DNA of 46,787 bases from an uncultured Porphyromonadaceae bacterium (GCA_902495075.1 CABUVO010000031.1:1-46787); one strand, 5' to 3'; counted from the stretch's first letter, positions 1 through 9,068 are shown. The notes: generated from the letters alone by a model not told the origin. Numbers and translations: made by a program.

Positions 1-60
1 AAGTTAAACCTTGTCACGCCGATGGTACTGCGAAAGCGGGAGAGTAGGTAATCGCCGCCT
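1..60 (+). rRNA. rrf: 5S ribosomal RNA, 3' end (partial)
   Basis: The first ~60 bases read as the 3' half of a bacterial 5S rRNA: the GCCGATGGTACTGC segment, a GCGGGAGAGTAGGT segment, and a closing GCCGCC strand. The 5' part lies outside the window. A strong hairpin with a T tract follows directly, as expected at the end of an rRNA operon. The exact 3' end is estimated. Confidence 0.87.
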
Positions 61-64
61 TACT

Positions 65-98
65 GAAGCCTCAGGGAGACCTGGGGCTTCTTTTTTTT
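65..98 (+). terminator. Intrinsic terminator of the rRNA operon
   Basis: GAAGCCTCAGG pairs with CCTGGGGCTTC (one G-T pair) around the loop GAGAC, followed by a run of eight or more T. It sits 5 bases after the 5S 3' end and faces the converging gene at 138-950. Confidence 0.9.
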
Positions 99-137
99 GC
101 CTATTCTCCCCGATGGTGAATATGTATTGAATATATA

Positions 138-950
138 TTAATGAATGCTGAATTTATCGGAATCGCGCCATGCAGGGAATTTTTCGCGGAATGAATCAAG
201 TTTTGCACGCGATAGAGTTGCATAAATAAAACGTTGATCCGCCGCATCTGCTAAGGGTACGGTTTTTCCTATCTCATTGCCTTTGTAGTCAATTATCATT
301 GATGATCCGTTATAGCTGAAGTCGTTGTTGTCTGTTCCTGTGCAGTCAACACCACATACATATGATAGGTTTTCTATGGCTCTTGCTAGGAGAAGTTTGT
401 TCCATGCGGATATTCTTACTTCTGGCCAATTTGCTGAGATTAAGAGTATGTCATACTCGTTATTAAGGTTCCTTGACCATACTGGGAATCTTAAATCGTA
501 ACATACGATCATGGCAATATTCCATCCCCTGTAGCGAATTTTTAGTCTATTATTGCCTGCTGTAAAGATTTTATCTTCACCAGCCATAGTGAAAAGATGT
601 CTTTTGTCAGCGAATGTTATATCTCCATTTGGTTCTACAAAGAAAGCCCTGTTAAAAAGTTTATCGCCATGTACACAAACAACAGTGCCTGCTATTGCGA
701 TGTTATGTTTGTTTGAAAGCTCTTTTAACGTTTCGATTGTTTGTGTGTAAGTATTGGCGGCAAGTGTCTTGATTTCATCTTTGCTTTTGCCAATTGGGAA
801 ACCGGTTGAAAATGTTTCTGGAATTACAACAAGATCTGTCTGAGGATGGACTAAATTCAATGATTTCTTCAAATTCTCTAAATTTGCATTGACATCATCC
901 CATGTGATTGACATGGGGAAAAGACAGACATTAAGATCTTTTGTAATCAT
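138..950 (-). CDS. Nitrilase-superfamily amidohydrolase (omega-amidase-like)
   Basis: Carbon-nitrogen hydrolase that probably cleaves a small amide; the nearest family I recognise is the YafV/omega-amidase group, which deaminates alpha-ketoglutaramate-type substrates in the cytosol. Numbering from a TTG 16 codons upstream, the catalytic triad is visible: Glu61 in PETFSTGF, Lys132 in DKRHLF and Cys166 in VCYDLRFPVW. I choose the ATG at 948-950 because the longer frame begins at TTG and its extra residues do not look like family sequence; this gives 270 residues, a normal length. It is last in a minus-strand run after the small helical protein and the PlsC-like gene, about 50 bases after the latter. 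Family assignment is firm; the exact substrate is inference. Confidence 0.88.
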   Translation of the reverse strand: MITKDLNVCLFPMSITWDDVNANLENLKKSLNLVHPQTDLVVIPETFSTGFPIGKSKDEIKTLAANTYTQTIETLKELSNKHNIAIAGTVVCVHGDKLFNRAFFVEPNGDITFADKRHLFTMAGEDKIFTAGNNRLKIRYRGWNIAMIVCYDLRFPVWSRNLNNEYDILLISANWPEVRISAWNKLLLARAIENLSYVCGVDCTGTDNNDFSYNGSSMIIDYKGNEIGKTVPLADAADQRFIYATLSRAKLDSFREKFPAWRDSDKFSIH

Positions 951-1000
951 ATATTCCAATATATTATAAGTCTTGATAATTCTGAGATTCAGAATCAAGA

Positions 1001-1546
1001 TTAGATAGTAAATTTTTGAGGATATTTAGCTGCTTTTTCGCAATGGGAATAATATGTTTTGACGAATTCCATATCTCTTTCAACATTTCCGCTTGGAATG
1101 AATTCATCTTTTATAATAATATCTTTATTTGAATAATCAATTATTCCTAATTGAACGGGCACTTTTGCCTCATAAGCAATATGCAGGAATCCGGTTCTCC
1201 ATTGCTTGCGCCTGCTTCTCGTCCCTTCAGGAGTAACCGCAAGGTTAACGTATGCTTTTTGTCTGAAGAGTTCTATCACTTCTCGGGTTACACTCCTCCC
1301 GGTTTTCTTTGCAGGAACCGGAATGCCTCCTAAGCTTTTAAGAAGATATTTCAAAGGGAAGAAAAACCAAAATTCCTTCATTAAGAAATTTGCTTTTCTT
1401 CCCAGAGAATAATATGCGAATAAACCGAGAATAAAATCCCAGTTGGATGTGTGGGGAGCAACGCATATGACACACTTATCACGTTGTGGCGCGGTGATGG
1501 ATACTTTCCATCCGCTCCACTTCAGTATTTTACCCCACATGTTCAT
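1001..1546 (-). CDS. PlsC-type 1-acylglycerol-3-phosphate acyltransferase family protein
   Basis: Short (181 aa) lysophospholipid-acyltransferase-family protein. The catalytic HX4D motif is present as H32-TSNW-D37 and the acyl-acceptor motif as PEGTR at 106-110. A hydrophobic stretch at about 60-75 and an amphipathic N-terminus fit a monotopic inner-membrane enzyme. It probably transfers an acyl chain to a lysolipid or a related glycerol phosphate. It is shorter than classical PlsC (about 240 aa) and resembles the compact glycerol-acyltransferase homologues common in Bacteroidetes, so its acceptor cannot be named. It begins 4 bases after the upstream 120-aa gene, which suggests co-transcription and coupling. 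Confidence 0.85.
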   Translation of the reverse strand: MNMWGKILKWSGWKVSITAPQRDKCVICVAPHTSNWDFILGLFAYYSLGRKANFLMKEFWFFFPLKYLLKSLGGIPVPAKKTGRSVTREVIELFRQKAYVNLAVTPEGTRSRRKQWRTGFLHIAYEAKVPVQLGIIDYSNKDIIIKDEFIPSGNVERDMEFVKTYYSHCEKAAKYPQKFTI

Positions 1547-1550
1547 ATCT

Positions 1551-1913
1551 TTAATTAGCGGAAGCTTCTTTGTTTGCTTTCTTAACTTCAGCTGGAATTG
1601 CTTTGTTGAATTCTTTTACAGCCTCGTTTAGTTCTTCTCCAAATTCTTTGTGAATCTTAGAGAATAGAGCTTTGAAGAAAGCTGCCTTTGATTTGGCATA
1701 TTCGGCTTTATCTGCAAATGCTTTTACACCTTTGTCAAAAAACACATTTGCATTGTCTTTTGCTTTTGCTACAGCTGCCAAAACTTTTTCGATAGAGGCT
1801 GCAATAGCATTTTTGTCAGCGCCATCTATATTGTAATATGCGATCATCATTTCGTTGTAGACAGCACCACCGATTGCATCTACTGATTTTTTGAAATCTC
1901 TTTTGTTTGCCAT
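1551..1913 (-). CDS. Small Ala/Lys-rich helical hypothetical protein
   Basis: I do not recognise a named family. The 120-residue product has no signal peptide or membrane segment and is rich in Ala, Lys, Glu and Phe in patterns that predict long amphipathic helices (for example around residues 35-110). It resembles small abundant helical proteins of Bacteroidales in composition only. It heads a minus-strand run with the PlsC-like and nitrilase-like genes, and a -7-like element lies about 30 bases upstream of its ATG. The frame is supported by even codon use and tight spacing to the next gene. Function unknown. Confidence 0.72.
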   Translation of the reverse strand: MANKRDFKKSVDAIGGAVYNEMMIAYYNIDGADKNAIAASIEKVLAAVAKAKDNANVFFDKGVKAFADKAEYAKSKAAFFKALFSKIHKEFGEELNEAVKEFNKAIPAEVKKANKEASAN

Positions 1914-1942
1914 AATATTTTGGTTTATTACATTTATATTTA

Positions 1943-1950
1943 CAAATATA
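1943..1950 (-). promoter_or_regulatory. Candidate promoter -7 element of the 1913-138 operon
   Basis: On the minus strand the octamer reads TATATTTG, matching the Bacteroidetes -7 consensus TAnnTTTG, and would start RNA about 22 bases before the ATG. No clear TTTG lies at the right distance upstream, so this is a half-supported call. Confidence 0.42.
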
Positions 1951-2041
1951 ACACTTTTGATTCAATTATTGCTATTAAAAATGATAATTTTAATGAATAC
2001 AAAAATTTTGTTTTCATAGTGAAGAAAAATATAAGATGAAG

Positions 2042-2073
2042 TTTGTATATTCGAAATATAATGTTTACCTTTG
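2042..2073 (+). promoter_or_regulatory. Promoter of the glycerol-1-phosphate dehydrogenase operon
   Basis: TTTG at 2042-2045 is followed after 20 bases by TACCTTTG at 2066-2073, a full match to the Bacteroidetes -33/-7 arrangement. It predicts a start near 2080 and a leader of about 135 nt. A 12-base palindrome (TGGATTAATCCA, 2174-2185) lies in that leader. No riboswitch that I know fits the leader. Confidence 0.68.
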
Positions 2074-2214
2074 CTCTATCCATAATCGGGACGCAACTTT
2101 TATCATGAAAACGATAGATTCCGCAACTCACGTCCTTGAATCTGTAACTAATTGACAATGTGTCCTATTTTAATGGATTAATCCAATGTCTGACTAATTT
2201 AAACTAAAAATACG

Positions 2215-3564
2215 ATGATTGACTTTAATGCACGTATCAAAGATGCCCTTGCATTAGCAAGTGACACCAAGGTCTTTGAATTCGGGGAGGATGTATTGAA
2301 TCTCGCCCCTAAATTGTTCAATGAAAATTTCCCTGAAAAAAATGCTCTTATTGTAGCTGATAGAAATACATGGAAGGCAGCCGGTGAGAAAGTCTGGAAA
2401 TATATGACTGAAGCAGGTATAGAATGCAGAAAATTCATCTTCCCTATGGAGGAGTTTCATGCTGATTCCAAATATGCGGATGAAATAGGTATTGTGCTTG
2501 ATGTAAACCCGGCGATTCCGGTTGCTGTAGGATCAGGCGTGATCAATGATCTATGTAAACTTGCGGCATTCCGTCATAATGTTCCTTATATGGTCGTTGC
2601 AACAGCAGCTTCAGTAGATGGGTATTCATCTTCCGGATCTGCAGTAACTGTTGACGGCGCAAAGGTTAATATAGAATGTCATGCGCCTAAGGTGATTCTT
2701 GCAGATACCAAAGTGCTGGCATCTGCACCAAAAGAGATGACGGCTGCGGGATATGCAGATCTCGCGGCAAAAATTCCGGCAGGAGGAGAATGGATTATAG
2801 CAGATCTATTCGGGACGGAGCCGATTGTGCCCGAAGCCTGGAAAATGTTGTATGAAATATTGCCAGAAATGATTTCCGATCCTAAAGGTGTGGCAGAGGG
2901 TGATCCCAAGGCGTTGGGAATCCTTTTTGCCGGGCTGACATTAAGCGGAATCGCCATGCAGGTTGCTCATTCGAGTCGTCCGGCTTCCTGTGCAGAGCAT
3001 CTTTACAGCCATTGGCTTGATATGACCGGACATACGTTTAAGGGCAAATCCCAGTCACATGGATTTCAGGTTGGAGTAGGTACACTTACAACCTGTGCCT
3101 TCTTTGACGAACTCTTTAAAATGGACCTATCGCAGCTTGATGTTGAGATGTGTGTGGCTAAATGGCCTTCGCTTGAAGAGGAGCAGAAAAGGGCAAAAGA
3201 ATTATTCAAGGATTTTCCCGTGCCAGAATTGGGATATACGGAGATTACAAAAAAATATAGCGACAAGGAAACTGTGCGAGAACAACTTGCCAAAGTAAAA
3301 GAAAATTGGTTAGAGTTAAAGGAGAGGCTTCAAAATCAGGTATATTCTTTTGAAAGGATGAGAGAAATGTTCCGTATTGTCGGTGCACCTACTGATCCTG
3401 CTGATATTGGCGTTACGCGTCAACAGATGAGAGAAATTACAGACTATGTGCAACTCATGAGATGGCGAATAAACTTGCTTGACCTCGCAAAAAGAGGTCA
3501 ATTCTATGATGAACTCGTAGACAAGGTGTTTGCTAAAGGAGGAGCCTGGGAAATTGAAGCATAA
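2215..3564 (+). CDS. sn-glycerol-1-phosphate dehydrogenase (AraM/EgsA-like)
   Basis: Iron-containing-alcohol-dehydrogenase-fold enzyme of the glycerol-1-phosphate dehydrogenase family, which reduces dihydroxyacetone phosphate to sn-glycerol-1-phosphate with NAD(P)H. The nucleotide-binding stretch AVGSGVINDLCK is at 104-115, the ATAASVDGYSSSGSA loop at 129-143, and the likely metal ligands are Asp182 (YADLAAK), His262 (CAEHLYSH) and His282 (SHGFQVG). The C-terminal ~150 residues are an added helical region typical of the bacterial AraM-like branch. A GlpT-like transporter begins 21 bases downstream, so the two form an operon driven from 2042-2073. Family is firm. Whether it works on glycerol-1-phosphate or another polyol phosphate in this organism is not shown. 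Confidence 0.85.
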   Translation: MIDFNARIKDALALASDTKVFEFGEDVLNLAPKLFNENFPEKNALIVADRNTWKAAGEKVWKYMTEAGIECRKFIFPMEEFHADSKYADEIGIVLDVNPAIPVAVGSGVINDLCKLAAFRHNVPYMVVATAASVDGYSSSGSAVTVDGAKVNIECHAPKVILADTKVLASAPKEMTAAGYADLAAKIPAGGEWIIADLFGTEPIVPEAWKMLYEILPEMISDPKGVAEGDPKALGILFAGLTLSGIAMQVAHSSRPASCAEHLYSHWLDMTGHTFKGKSQSHGFQVGVGTLTTCAFFDELFKMDLSQLDVEMCVAKWPSLEEEQKRAKELFKDFPVPELGYTEITKKYSDKETVREQLAKVKENWLELKERLQNQVYSFERMREMFRIVGAPTDPADIGVTRQQMREITDYVQLMRWRINLLDLAKRGQFYDELVDKVFAKGGAWEIEA

Positions 3565-3584
3565 CTTTTAATCATGACCTAAAA

Positions 3585-5084
3585 ATGGAAAAAACGAAAC
3601 ACAGTTTTGCATATTGGCAATGGCGCACGATTTTCGGAACGATGATTGGTTATGCCGTATTCTATTTCGTTCGTAAGAATCTTTCTTTTGCTATACCAGG
3701 TTTGACGGCTGAGTATGGAATATCTAAGGCTGCATTGGGGGCGATACTCGCCATTGTGAGCATTGTTTACGGGGTGTCGAAATTAATAAATGGCTTTTTA
3801 GCAGACCGCACAAACGGCAGATGGCATATGGTTGCAGGACTTAGTGTCTGCACGATTGTAAATGTCCTTTTCGGATTCGGTGCCATGATATGTGCATATT
3901 TTGTTGGATCTGATTATGGACCGGTTTTTACAAATGCGCTGATAGTGCTTTTCGGTATATTACTCGTTGTAAATAATATCTTTCAGGGTTGTGGATTCCC
4001 TCCTTGTAACAGACTTATGACACACTGGGTACCGCCTCATGAATTATCCACCAAGATGTCGATATGGAATACATCCCATTCAATCGGTGCATTTGTTGCG
4101 GCTGTTTTATGTGGTTTCATAATGGGGCATTTTGGTACGGATCAGACGGGTAATGCCGTATTAAGAGAAAGGATTGTGGAAAATACCCAAAGTGTTACAG
4201 CTTCAATGGATCCTGTTGCAGCACAAAATTATGTTGATGGAATGTTGCAGCATTATGGAGCATGGCAATGGGCATTTTGGATTCCTGCGGCAATAGCAGC
4301 GTTAGGTGTCATATTTATTATTATAGTGCTTAGAGACACCCCAAAGTCTGTTGGTTTGCCAGAACTTCCGGGCACAGTCAAGACAGGTAAAAGCAAAGAA
4401 GAAAGCAAAGCTCATCGCAAGTTTATATTGGAGCATGTAATAAAGAGTAAACTTGTATGGATTCTCGCACTTGCAGATTTCTTTGTTTATGTTGTGCGAA
4501 TGGCTGTGCTTGACTGGGGACCTACATTCCTTCAGGAGAACAGAGGTCTGACTCCCACAGCTGCCGCTTCTGTAGTGGCGATTTTCGAGGTGTTTGGTAT
4601 TATTGGTATGTTGAGTGCCGGTGTCATTACTGATAAACTGTTTAAAGGACGAGGACAGCGAACCAGCGTGTTCTGTATGCTTGGCGTTGTTTTGTTTATC
4701 GCCGCATTCTGTTTCTTCCCGGTAGAAACGGATCCATTGCTTTTATGCGGATTCTTGATATGTGCCGGCTTTTTCCTTTACGGTCCCCAGGCTCTTATCG
4801 GTGTAATTGCATCGAATCAGGTAACACGCAGAGGCGCATCATCTGCAGTCGGTATAATTGGTTTTGTAAGTTATATAGCACCTATTGTTTCGGGATATGT
4901 GTTTGGTATTCTTGCAGACACCCCTTCTGTAGGTTGGGATGGCGTATTCAAGATAATGATTGTCGTTGCGATTGCCGGGGCTCTTACAATGGCATCACTT
5001 TGGAATGTCAAGGCTGATGCCTATGAAACAGAGGCAGCAGTTGCAGATACAGATAAACTTGATGATGACAGTCTTGATAATTGA
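3585..5084 (+). CDS. GlpT-like organophosphate:phosphate antiporter (MFS)
   Basis: Twelve-helix major facilitator of the organophosphate:Pi antiporter family. Residues that bind the phosphate in E. coli GlpT have counterparts: Arg30 in FYFVRKN, Arg305 in VYVVRMAVLDWGPTFL, and His165 in WNTSHSIGA. It imports a sugar or glycerol phosphate in exchange for phosphate at the inner membrane. A periplasmic-side loop at about 183-225 is longer than in E. coli GlpT. The tail after about residue 480 is acidic and cytoplasmic. It is the second gene of an operon with the glycerol-1-phosphate dehydrogenase, which points to a glycerol-phosphate substrate, though hexose phosphate or a sensor (UhpC) role cannot be excluded from sequence alone. 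Confidence 0.82.
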   Translation: MEKTKHSFAYWQWRTIFGTMIGYAVFYFVRKNLSFAIPGLTAEYGISKAALGAILAIVSIVYGVSKLINGFLADRTNGRWHMVAGLSVCTIVNVLFGFGAMICAYFVGSDYGPVFTNALIVLFGILLVVNNIFQGCGFPPCNRLMTHWVPPHELSTKMSIWNTSHSIGAFVAAVLCGFIMGHFGTDQTGNAVLRERIVENTQSVTASMDPVAAQNYVDGMLQHYGAWQWAFWIPAAIAALGVIFIIIVLRDTPKSVGLPELPGTVKTGKSKEESKAHRKFILEHVIKSKLVWILALADFFVYVVRMAVLDWGPTFLQENRGLTPTAAASVVAIFEVFGIIGMLSAGVITDKLFKGRGQRTSVFCMLGVVLFIAAFCFFPVETDPLLLCGFLICAGFFLYGPQALIGVIASNQVTRRGASSAVGIIGFVSYIAPIVSGYVFGILADTPSVGWDGVFKIMIVVAIAGALTMASLWNVKADAYETEAAVADTDKLDDDSLDN

Positions 5085-5202
5085 ATTATACGATAATTGA
5101 TATTTAGGTTAAATTTTAAGGTTAGCATTGTTTTGACAAGGTATCTAATCCTGACTACTAAGCAACTGTAGAAAAATAAAAACCTTGTCTTTATAGGTAG
5201 CA

Positions 5203-5243
5203 ACCCTGCCTGCGTCGAGACGACAGCAGGCAGGGTATTTTTT
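5203..5243 (+). terminator. Strong intrinsic terminator between convergent operons
   Basis: ACCCTGCCTGC (5203-5213) pairs exactly with GCAGGCAGGGT (5226-5236); the GTCG/CGAC inner bases also pair, leaving a 3-base loop. A T run follows at 5238-5243 on the plus strand. It ends the transporter operon about 120 bases after the stop and probably also helps end rodA from the other side. An 8-base inverted repeat (GACAAGGT/ACCTTGTC) lies just before it. Confidence 0.85.
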
Positions 5244-5248
5244 GAAGA

Positions 5249-6718
5249 TCAGTCGTGGCGTTCTTTTCGGGCTGCATCAAGACGCAGCAGAATGAAAAGA
5301 AGGATTGTGAATCCCCAAAGCGAAGATCCTCCGTAACTGAAGAAGGGGAGGGGTATGCCTATCACAGGACAGAGTCCTATGACCATTCCCACGTTGATAG
5401 CCAAATGGAATATGAGGATAGAAACAACGCAGTATGCGTACACTCTTTCGAATGGCGAACGTTGTCGCTCTGCTATGTGTATCAATCTCAAGATAAGGGC
5501 AAGATAAAGGATTAATACAGCGGATGCTCCTATAAATCCTTCTTCTTCGCCTATTGTGCAAAATATAAAGTCGGTGTGTTGTTCCGGCACATATTTTAGT
5601 TTTGTCTGAGTGCCATTAAGAAATCCTTTCCCGGTCACACCACCCGATCCTATAGCAATCTTTGATTGATTTACATTGTAACCGGCTCCACGTATATTGT
5701 CTTCAATTCCCAATGCAACCTTGATTCGTTGTTGCTGGTGAGGTTCCAGAACATTACCAAAGACATAATTCACAGAGAAAAGAAACATTACTGACACTGC
5801 TGCAAAACCAATTGTAATCAGAAATCTGGAAATATTATGGCGGAACATTGCAATTGCAGTGTAGATCATTGCTGCGACCAGTATGGATATAAAGAAAATT
5901 GTTCCGTTAATGGAAATGCCACATAAAGACAATATGGTGACAATAATTCCTGTTGCAACGAATCCTATTATAACGTTTCTTGCTATTATGATATCTTTAC
6001 AATAGAAAAGAAGCATTAAAGAATAAATCAGTATTATTATTACAAAAACTGTAAATTCACCCATGGGTATTCCAAGAATCAGAGGTTCGGCGAATTTTAC
6101 AGCCACAACAAAAAATGTGATTGCACATAATAAAGAAAACAATACCAAACCACTCATTCCTTCGCGATAAAGTACGAAAATGAAAGATATATATACCAGC
6201 GCACTTCCAGTTTCACGTTGCAGCAGGATTAGTATTATTGGGATAAATATTATAATAAGTGCACGGAAATAATTACTGATCTTTGCGTTCAGACTGAAAT
6301 TATAAGAATCAAATAGTTTCGCAAGGGCAAGAGCGGTAGCAAATTTACCAAATTCGGCTGGTTGAAGGCTAACAGGTCCAAATACGAGCCAGGAATGAGA
6401 TCCCTTGATATTGGGAGCAATGAATATGGTCAGAAGCAATATCAGGGCAACAATCCCATAAATAGGGTAGGCATAAGTTTTATATATGCGGTAATCTAAA
6501 ATGAGGATTGCAACTCCTACAATCAACGACAAGCCTATCCAAAGTATCTGTTTGCCGGAAAATTCATTGAGGTCAAAAAGCGATGCATTGTCAAAATCAT
6601 AGCTTGCGGCATAAATACTTACAGCACCCATTGTAACCAGCAGGAGATACAATATGATCGTAACCCAATCGAGCGAACGGAACACAGAGGTGCCCGCATC
6701 AATGTTTCTTGACTCCAC
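5249..6718 (-). CDS. rodA: Rod-shape peptidoglycan glycosyltransferase RodA
   Basis: SEDS-family glycosyltransferase that polymerises lipid II in the elongation complex with PBP2. Family motifs are clear: WLVFGPVSLQPAEFGKFA at about 110-127, PEQHTDFIF at 378-386 with the conserved Asp383 of the extracellular loop, and GIPLPFFSYGGSSL near the C-terminus. At 489 aa it is longer than the ~370 aa E. coli protein because of additional membrane segments in the middle (about 195-300), a form common in Bacteroidetes. Its ATG lies inside the end of mrdA (20-base overlap), so the two are probably translationally coupled. It is the last gene of the mreBCD-mrdA-rodA operon. Confidence 0.96.
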   Translation of the reverse strand: MESRNIDAGTSVFRSLDWVTIILYLLLVTMGAVSIYAASYDFDNASLFDLNEFSGKQILWIGLSLIVGVAILILDYRIYKTYAYPIYGIVALILLLTIFIAPNIKGSHSWLVFGPVSLQPAEFGKFATALALAKLFDSYNFSLNAKISNYFRALIIIFIPIILILLQRETGSALVYISFIFVLYREGMSGLVLFSLLCAITFFVVAVKFAEPLILGIPMGEFTVFVIIILIYSLMLLFYCKDIIIARNVIIGFVATGIIVTILSLCGISINGTIFFISILVAAMIYTAIAMFRHNISRFLITIGFAAVSVMFLFSVNYVFGNVLEPHQQQRIKVALGIEDNIRGAGYNVNQSKIAIGSGGVTGKGFLNGTQTKLKYVPEQHTDFIFCTIGEEEGFIGASAVLILYLALILRLIHIAERQRSPFERVYAYCVVSILIFHLAINVGMVIGLCPVIGIPLPFFSYGGSSLWGFTILLFILLRLDAARKERHD

Positions 6719-8552
6719 TTGATATTATTGTATTAGATGTCATCATTCGTTCTTCAATACCTTTACGGGCAGGCGAAATCTCACCGTTAAGATATTTCTC
6801 AATCATAAGACTTCCGATCGGCACTCCATAGGCTGCTCCAAAACCTGCATTCTCAACATATACGGCTATGGCGATCTTAGGGTTGTGGTATGGTGCGAAT
6901 CCGATAAATGCGGAATGATCCTTGCCGTGCGGGTTCTGAGCTGTTCCTGTTTTGCCACAGACTTCAATCCCCGGTAAGTTTGCCGCGCGGCATGTGCCGC
7001 CAAGCACAGCCATTCTCATTCCTTCCGCCACATCTTCATAATATTTCTTTTTGATGTGCGGACGATGTCTCTCTTTATATTTAGGATCAATCACGCTGTC
7101 GGCTATCTCCTTTACAACATGAGGTGTATAGAAATATCCTCGGTTGGCAATTGTGGCGCACAGGTTAGCTATCTGAATAGGGGTAGCAAGCACTTCTCCT
7201 TGTCCGATCGAGACGGAAATAATTGAGTTTCCGCTCCAGTTTCTGCCTCGGAATGATTTGCTGTAGTATTCAGCATTTGGAAGGAATCCTCGGCTTTCAG
7301 AAGGAAGGTCGACACCTAATTTGTAACCATAGCCCATTTCAACAAGATAATTTTTCCATTTTTCAAACTGCACGGCAGGTTTTGTGCCACGCTTATCAAT
7401 CATGTTTTTAAATCCCCAGCAAAAATATGCATTGCAAGAAGTTTGTAATGCAGGTTTAAGTGAAATAGGGGAAGCATGACCATGACAACCAACGCGCAGA
7501 CCATTGACATATCCATGATAGCAGGGATACATCGTGCTGAGATTTACGATACCCTCCTGAAGAAATATTAAGCCCTGAGTGGGTTTGAATGTTGATCCTG
7601 GAGGATAAGCGCCTTGCAAAGCACGGTCGTAAAGCGGTTTGTAATGATCCTTCACCAGCGCAGCGTAATTCTTTCCTCTTTCTCTTCCGACGAGGAGTGA
7701 CGGATCATATGTGGGAGATGAAACAAGAGCAAGAATTTCACCGGTGGAGGGTTCTATTGCTACAATCGCTCCGATTTTACCATTCATCAATTTCTCTCCA
7801 TATTGCTGAAGATCAATATCTATGGAAAGAGTCAGATTATGTCCCGACTTAGGTGAAATATCATGTATGCCATCTTCATATTTACCTTTGATACGTCCAT
7901 AAGCGTCTTTCATAAGGATTTCCATACCTTTTTCACCGCGCAGGGCTTTCTCATAACTCTTTTCTACTCCTAAATCGCCGGTATAGTCCCCGCGTCTGTA
8001 ATATCTGTCGTTCTCGATATCTGTTGCGGAAACTTCACGGATATTACCTAAGATATTGGCTGCCGAAGGGAATGCATATTCCCTCACAGTTCGTTTCTGA
8101 ATAAAGAAACCGGGAAAGAGGTATAGCTTTTCCTGCAGTTTACCATAGTCTTCCTGAGAAAGATGAGAAATCAGTTTCTGGGGTGTATACGCTGAATACC
8201 CCGGATTCTTACGAGGATTTTTCATCTCTTCCCATTTCAGTAGAAGATCCGCTTTCGAGATGTCAAGAGCCGAACAAAGTGCGATCGTGTCAAAATCTTT
8301 GACATCTTTGGGGATTATCATTACATCGTATGCAGGTTTGTTGAATACCACAAGTTGACCGTTTCGGTCGTACATGAGTCCGCGTGCGGGATAAATCACA
8401 CGTTTCAGAAAAGCATTGCTTTCTGCGCTCTCTTTATACTTATCATCACCGACCTGTAGCGAAAACAGACGAATCAGATATATGAGAACGATAACGCAGA
8501 TGAAACCGCCTATTACATATTTTCTTTTTTCTAATCTATAATCTTTTCTCAC
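6699..8552 (-). CDS. mrdA: Penicillin-binding protein 2 (elongation transpeptidase)
   Basis: Class B PBP that cross-links peptidoglycan made by RodA. One membrane helix (about 13-32) is followed by a PBP dimerisation domain starting at YPARGLMYDRNGQ and a transpeptidase domain with all three catalytic motifs: S320-TFK, S372-CN and K534-TG. The length of 617 aa is normal. It starts within the end of mreD (4-base overlap) and its end overlaps the start of rodA by 20 bases. It is a beta-lactam target located with its outer leaflet partners in the inner membrane. No active-site change is visible. Confidence 0.96.
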   Translation of the reverse strand: MRKDYRLEKRKYVIGGFICVIVLIYLIRLFSLQVGDDKYKESAESNAFLKRVIYPARGLMYDRNGQLVVFNKPAYDVMIIPKDVKDFDTIALCSALDISKADLLLKWEEMKNPRKNPGYSAYTPQKLISHLSQEDYGKLQEKLYLFPGFFIQKRTVREYAFPSAANILGNIREVSATDIENDRYYRRGDYTGDLGVEKSYEKALRGEKGMEILMKDAYGRIKGKYEDGIHDISPKSGHNLTLSIDIDLQQYGEKLMNGKIGAIVAIEPSTGEILALVSSPTYDPSLLVGRERGKNYAALVKDHYKPLYDRALQGAYPPGSTFKPTQGLIFLQEGIVNLSTMYPCYHGYVNGLRVGCHGHASPISLKPALQTSCNAYFCWGFKNMIDKRGTKPAVQFEKWKNYLVEMGYGYKLGVDLPSESRGFLPNAEYYSKSFRGRNWSGNSIISVSIGQGEVLATPIQIANLCATIANRGYFYTPHVVKEIADSVIDPKYKERHRPHIKKKYYEDVAEGMRMAVLGGTCRAANLPGIEVCGKTGTAQNPHGKDHSAFIGFAPYHNPKIAIAVYVENAGFGAAYGVPIGSLMIEKYLNGEISPARKGIEERMMTSNTIISSGVKKH

Positions 8553-9067
8553 TTGTGTGAAGGGGTCTTAACTATAATACTATCGATACCAAGTAAAATC
8601 AGGAATGTGGACACAGCACTTGCCGCACTCATTATGACAATCTCTTTAATGTCTGCAAAATTGAAATATTCAATAGTGAAAACGAGCACGGAATACGCTG
8701 CTACCATCGTGAAAAGATATTTTGCATAAACTGCAAATCCAAGATTGGCAAGTGAGGGTTCAATGTCTTTTGTGCGGTCATCTCTTGGTATGTATGCGTA
8801 AAAGGCAGGTCGTTTGATTATTGCAAGAATTGTACAGGCAAGGGAATTCACACCGGGAGTATCGGAAAATATGTCAACAATCAGTCCCCCCACAAATGCC
8901 CAGGTCAATAACCATCCTGTGTTCAGGTCCATTGGTAGATTTATGACAACGTATATGAATACGAATATCATCGCCACATTAAAAAGCATGATATGGTTGC
9001 ATATCAGAACCTGAACAATTATAAGACAGGCAAGAATCAATATGGTTTGGAGTACGTTTCTGCCCAT
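8549..9067 (-). CDS. mreD: Rod-shape-determining protein MreD
   Basis: Small polytopic inner-membrane protein (172 aa, about five hydrophobic helices) in the position and with the size of MreD. Typical features are the N-terminal hydrophobic pair of helices, the INLPMDLNTGWLL segment, and the conserved GLIVDIFSDTPGVNSLA loop. It helps organise the elongation complex with MreC and RodA. It is separated from mreC by one base and overlaps mrdA by four bases, so translational coupling along the operon is likely. MreD is poorly conserved, so the call rests partly on context. Confidence 0.9.
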   Translation of the reverse strand: MGRNVLQTILILACLIIVQVLICNHIMLFNVAMIFVFIYVVINLPMDLNTGWLLTWAFVGGLIVDIFSDTPGVNSLACTILAIIKRPAFYAYIPRDDRTKDIEPSLANLGFAVYAKYLFTMVAAYSVLVFTIEYFNFADIKEIVIMSAASAVSTFLILLGIDSIIVKTPSHK

Positions 9068-9068
9068 T

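Noticed and set aside
1940..2158. Minus-strand 72-codon frame in the gap before the dehydrogenase
   Set aside because: Overlaps the promoter region of both flanking units and has low-complexity Lys/Phe/Leu composition typical of AT-rich non-coding DNA.
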